From Gari tellinella (Eukaryota; Mollusca; Bivalvia; Cardiida; Psammobiidae), in assembly GCA_922989275.2 (NCBI GenBank), contig OV277863.1, forward strand, positions 26,130,001 through 26,194,000: a stretch of 64,000 nucleotides of DNA, in the 5' to 3' direction. The translations under genes and the position numbers were made by a program. Of the stretch, positions 62,794-64,000 are shown piece by piece (positions within the stretch are counted from its first letter, which is position 1; the number at the start of each line of letters is the position of its first letter). The notes beneath the pieces are model-generated. The model was not told the DNA's origin. It did no database searches and saw nothing but the letters and a program-made list of their open reading frames with translations.

Positions 62794-62816
62794 CTGATCA
62801 AAAGATAAACAAGACG

Positions 62817-62900
62817 GCATTCAATAAATGTTTATGCCTCAGTGGTATCCTTGACAATATTGTCTGAATCTTTTGTAAGTCTAAATTAGGTCAAGGTCAA
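62817..62900. repeat. Dispersed repeat with AGGTCAAGGTCAA motif
   Basis: Third copy of the repeat at 2690 and 13208, cut by the HA1 insertion. Confidence 0.6.
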
Positions 62901-63097
62901 CAGGGCGCCAGATAAGAGCGAGCAAACTACACAAAGCCACTACTTTCTCACTCATTTTAGCACCAAATGCTATGGTGTTACTACTCATTAGAATCGTCTC
63001 GAAGAGACGATTCTAATGAGTAGTGACACCATAGGGTTTAATGCGAAAAAAAAGATTTTAGTTTTTGAAATACTCGGGGCCCTTATCTGGAGCTCTG
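62901..63097. repeat. HA1 MITE
   Basis: CAGGGCGCCAGATAAG ... CTTATCTGGAGCTCTG; perfect hairpin TACTCATTAGAATCGTCTCG and mirror. Confidence 0.87.
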
Positions 63098-63267
63098 GGT
63101 AAAGATCAAATAGAGACTTTCAAATTACAAAAGCATGGTTGAGAGCTTGAAAATAAATTTTAGAATGCTCTTGCTAATGAAATCAAACTTCAATAAAGGA
63201 TAAGCAAAAAAATAATAGTAATCAATAAACTTAACCCTTCTTACACTGAAGAAGTTGTCTTTAACAA

Positions 63268-63837
63268 ACAAGAGGGTCAGATTGGCCCTTGATCGCTCAC
63301 CAGACCATGGTGACACTAGGATGGGTCATGTGATTTCAGAAAAGAAGATTTGTAAAAGGTGACCAGTCCTGTAGACGATGCTATGTGCCAAATATCTAAA
63401 CTCAGTGTACTATGGTTTCAGACAAGAAGATTTTTGAAGTTTTCATTGAAAAAATCTATTTTTAGCTCCAGTGATCCAGATATTGAACAGACCGAAACCA
63501 TTTCAACAATATATGTGAAGGACCTCTAGAAGTTATACCATGCCAAATATCAAAGCTCTGGTCATATTGGTTTCAGATAAAAAGATGTTTGAACATTTCA
63601 CTATGATAACTCTATATGTAAAACTGTGACTCCCGGGGCGGGCCAATTTTGACCCCAAGGCTCGTGTCATATTATTTTAGTCAACTCGTTTATTAAAAAT
63701 GATGAATAATGAGCACTCATACAAAGGGATTTTGGGAAAAAAGATATATACTTTTCAGATAGGGTAAAATATATACCTTTCAAACAGAGGTCTGGGGCCA
63801 TATTTCAGCTGCAAAAACCACACAAAAATGGTGCATT
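63268..63837 (+). repeat. HINE-like element, 5' portion
   Basis: Begins AACAAGAGGGTCAGATTGGC-CCTTGATCGCTCACC like the 56835 element; two diverged units with TGCCAAATATC and GGTTTCAGA-AAGA; no terminal hairpin seen. Confidence 0.55.
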
Positions 63838-64000
63838 GTGATTTGATTTGAATTGTTATGATTTTACGTCACTTTCAACAGTATTACAGTCATATCACGA
63901 CGTCCAGCTAATTACAGGTGGAGGAAGACCCAAGAAGCCCTATATGCACTGTTTCAGGCACAAATCGGCAACTGGGTAGAACCACCGACCTTCAGCAAGC
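63838..64000 (-). repeat. SINE body, cut by window edge
   Basis: GATTTGATTTGAATTGTTAT tail, then GGTGGAGGAAGACCC and CAAATCGGCAACTGGGTAGA, as in 6360-6490. The tRNA head would lie past 64000. Confidence 0.72.

Overview
This is a eukaryotic, AT-rich, very repeat-dense window, most likely from a bivalve mollusc. Evidence for that: the intron-rich gene is an unduplicated BAZ2-type protein; the intergenic material is packed with hairpin MITEs, pearl/HINE-like elements with internal tandem repeats, a Penelope-like element, a tyrosine-recombinase retrotransposon and LINE fragments, a mix typical of bivalve genomes. The species is not identified.

Host gene. One gene fills the window on the minus strand: the ortholog of BAZ2A/BAZ2B (TIP5-type chromatin-remodelling subunit). 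I traced 24 internal coding exons from 62793 down to 859. All 23 junctions keep the reading frame, all use GT-AG, and together they give 4929 nt (1643 codons), about 8% of the span. Domain order from the N-terminal side: AT-hooks (exons 1-2), acidic linker (3-4), MBD/TAM (5-6), a long K/E/R/Q coiled coil split over many small exons (7-14), DDT (15-16), WHIM-type segments (17-21), acidic linker (22) and the conserved pre-PHD region (23-24). The 5' exons lie beyond 64000; the PHD finger and bromodomain exons lie below position 1. Exons are numbered here from the first one visible.

Repeats. The introns are almost entirely mobile DNA. Family names used below: TM1 (TTAA-flanked, termini CCCATTACCCCATA; subfamily TM1b begins CCCTTT); TM2 (TTAA-flanked, CTCTTTCCTCCC ... 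GGGTTCAAAGGG); TM3-TM7 (other TTAA-flanked families); TA1 (TACAGTAAAACCTCTCTATTACG); TA2 (CAGTGCTCCCTCTCTACAACG); TA3 (TACAGTGGAGAATCTG); HA1 (CAGGGCTCCAGATAAG); PM1 (GGGGCCCGTTTCATAAAAC); S (CAGTGATAATTTTA); T (CAGGGCTGCCATT). Two palindromic cores recur across families: core I (CTTAAAGCAGGTTGAAAG ... centre CCTTAAGG ... mirror) in TM1, TM1b, T and, diverged, TA1; core II (GCAAACAG ... GATCAGA ... mirror) in TM2-TM7, TA2 and TA3.

Larger elements: a 5'-truncated Penelope-like element (2856-4880) with a GIY-YIG ORF followed by an overlapping zinc-finger ORF; nested DNA elements at 15387-16683, 18103-19953 and 30184-31292; LINE copies at about 40900-43310 and 55009-56440; a 6-kb tyrosine-recombinase retrotransposon with split direct repeats at 45411-51437; and tandem-repeat (pearl/HINE-like) elements at 10815-11723, 38703-39740 and 56835-58053. 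Several insertions sit within 10-40 bp of BAZ2 splice sites, and the acceptor of exon 7 is itself tandemly amplified.
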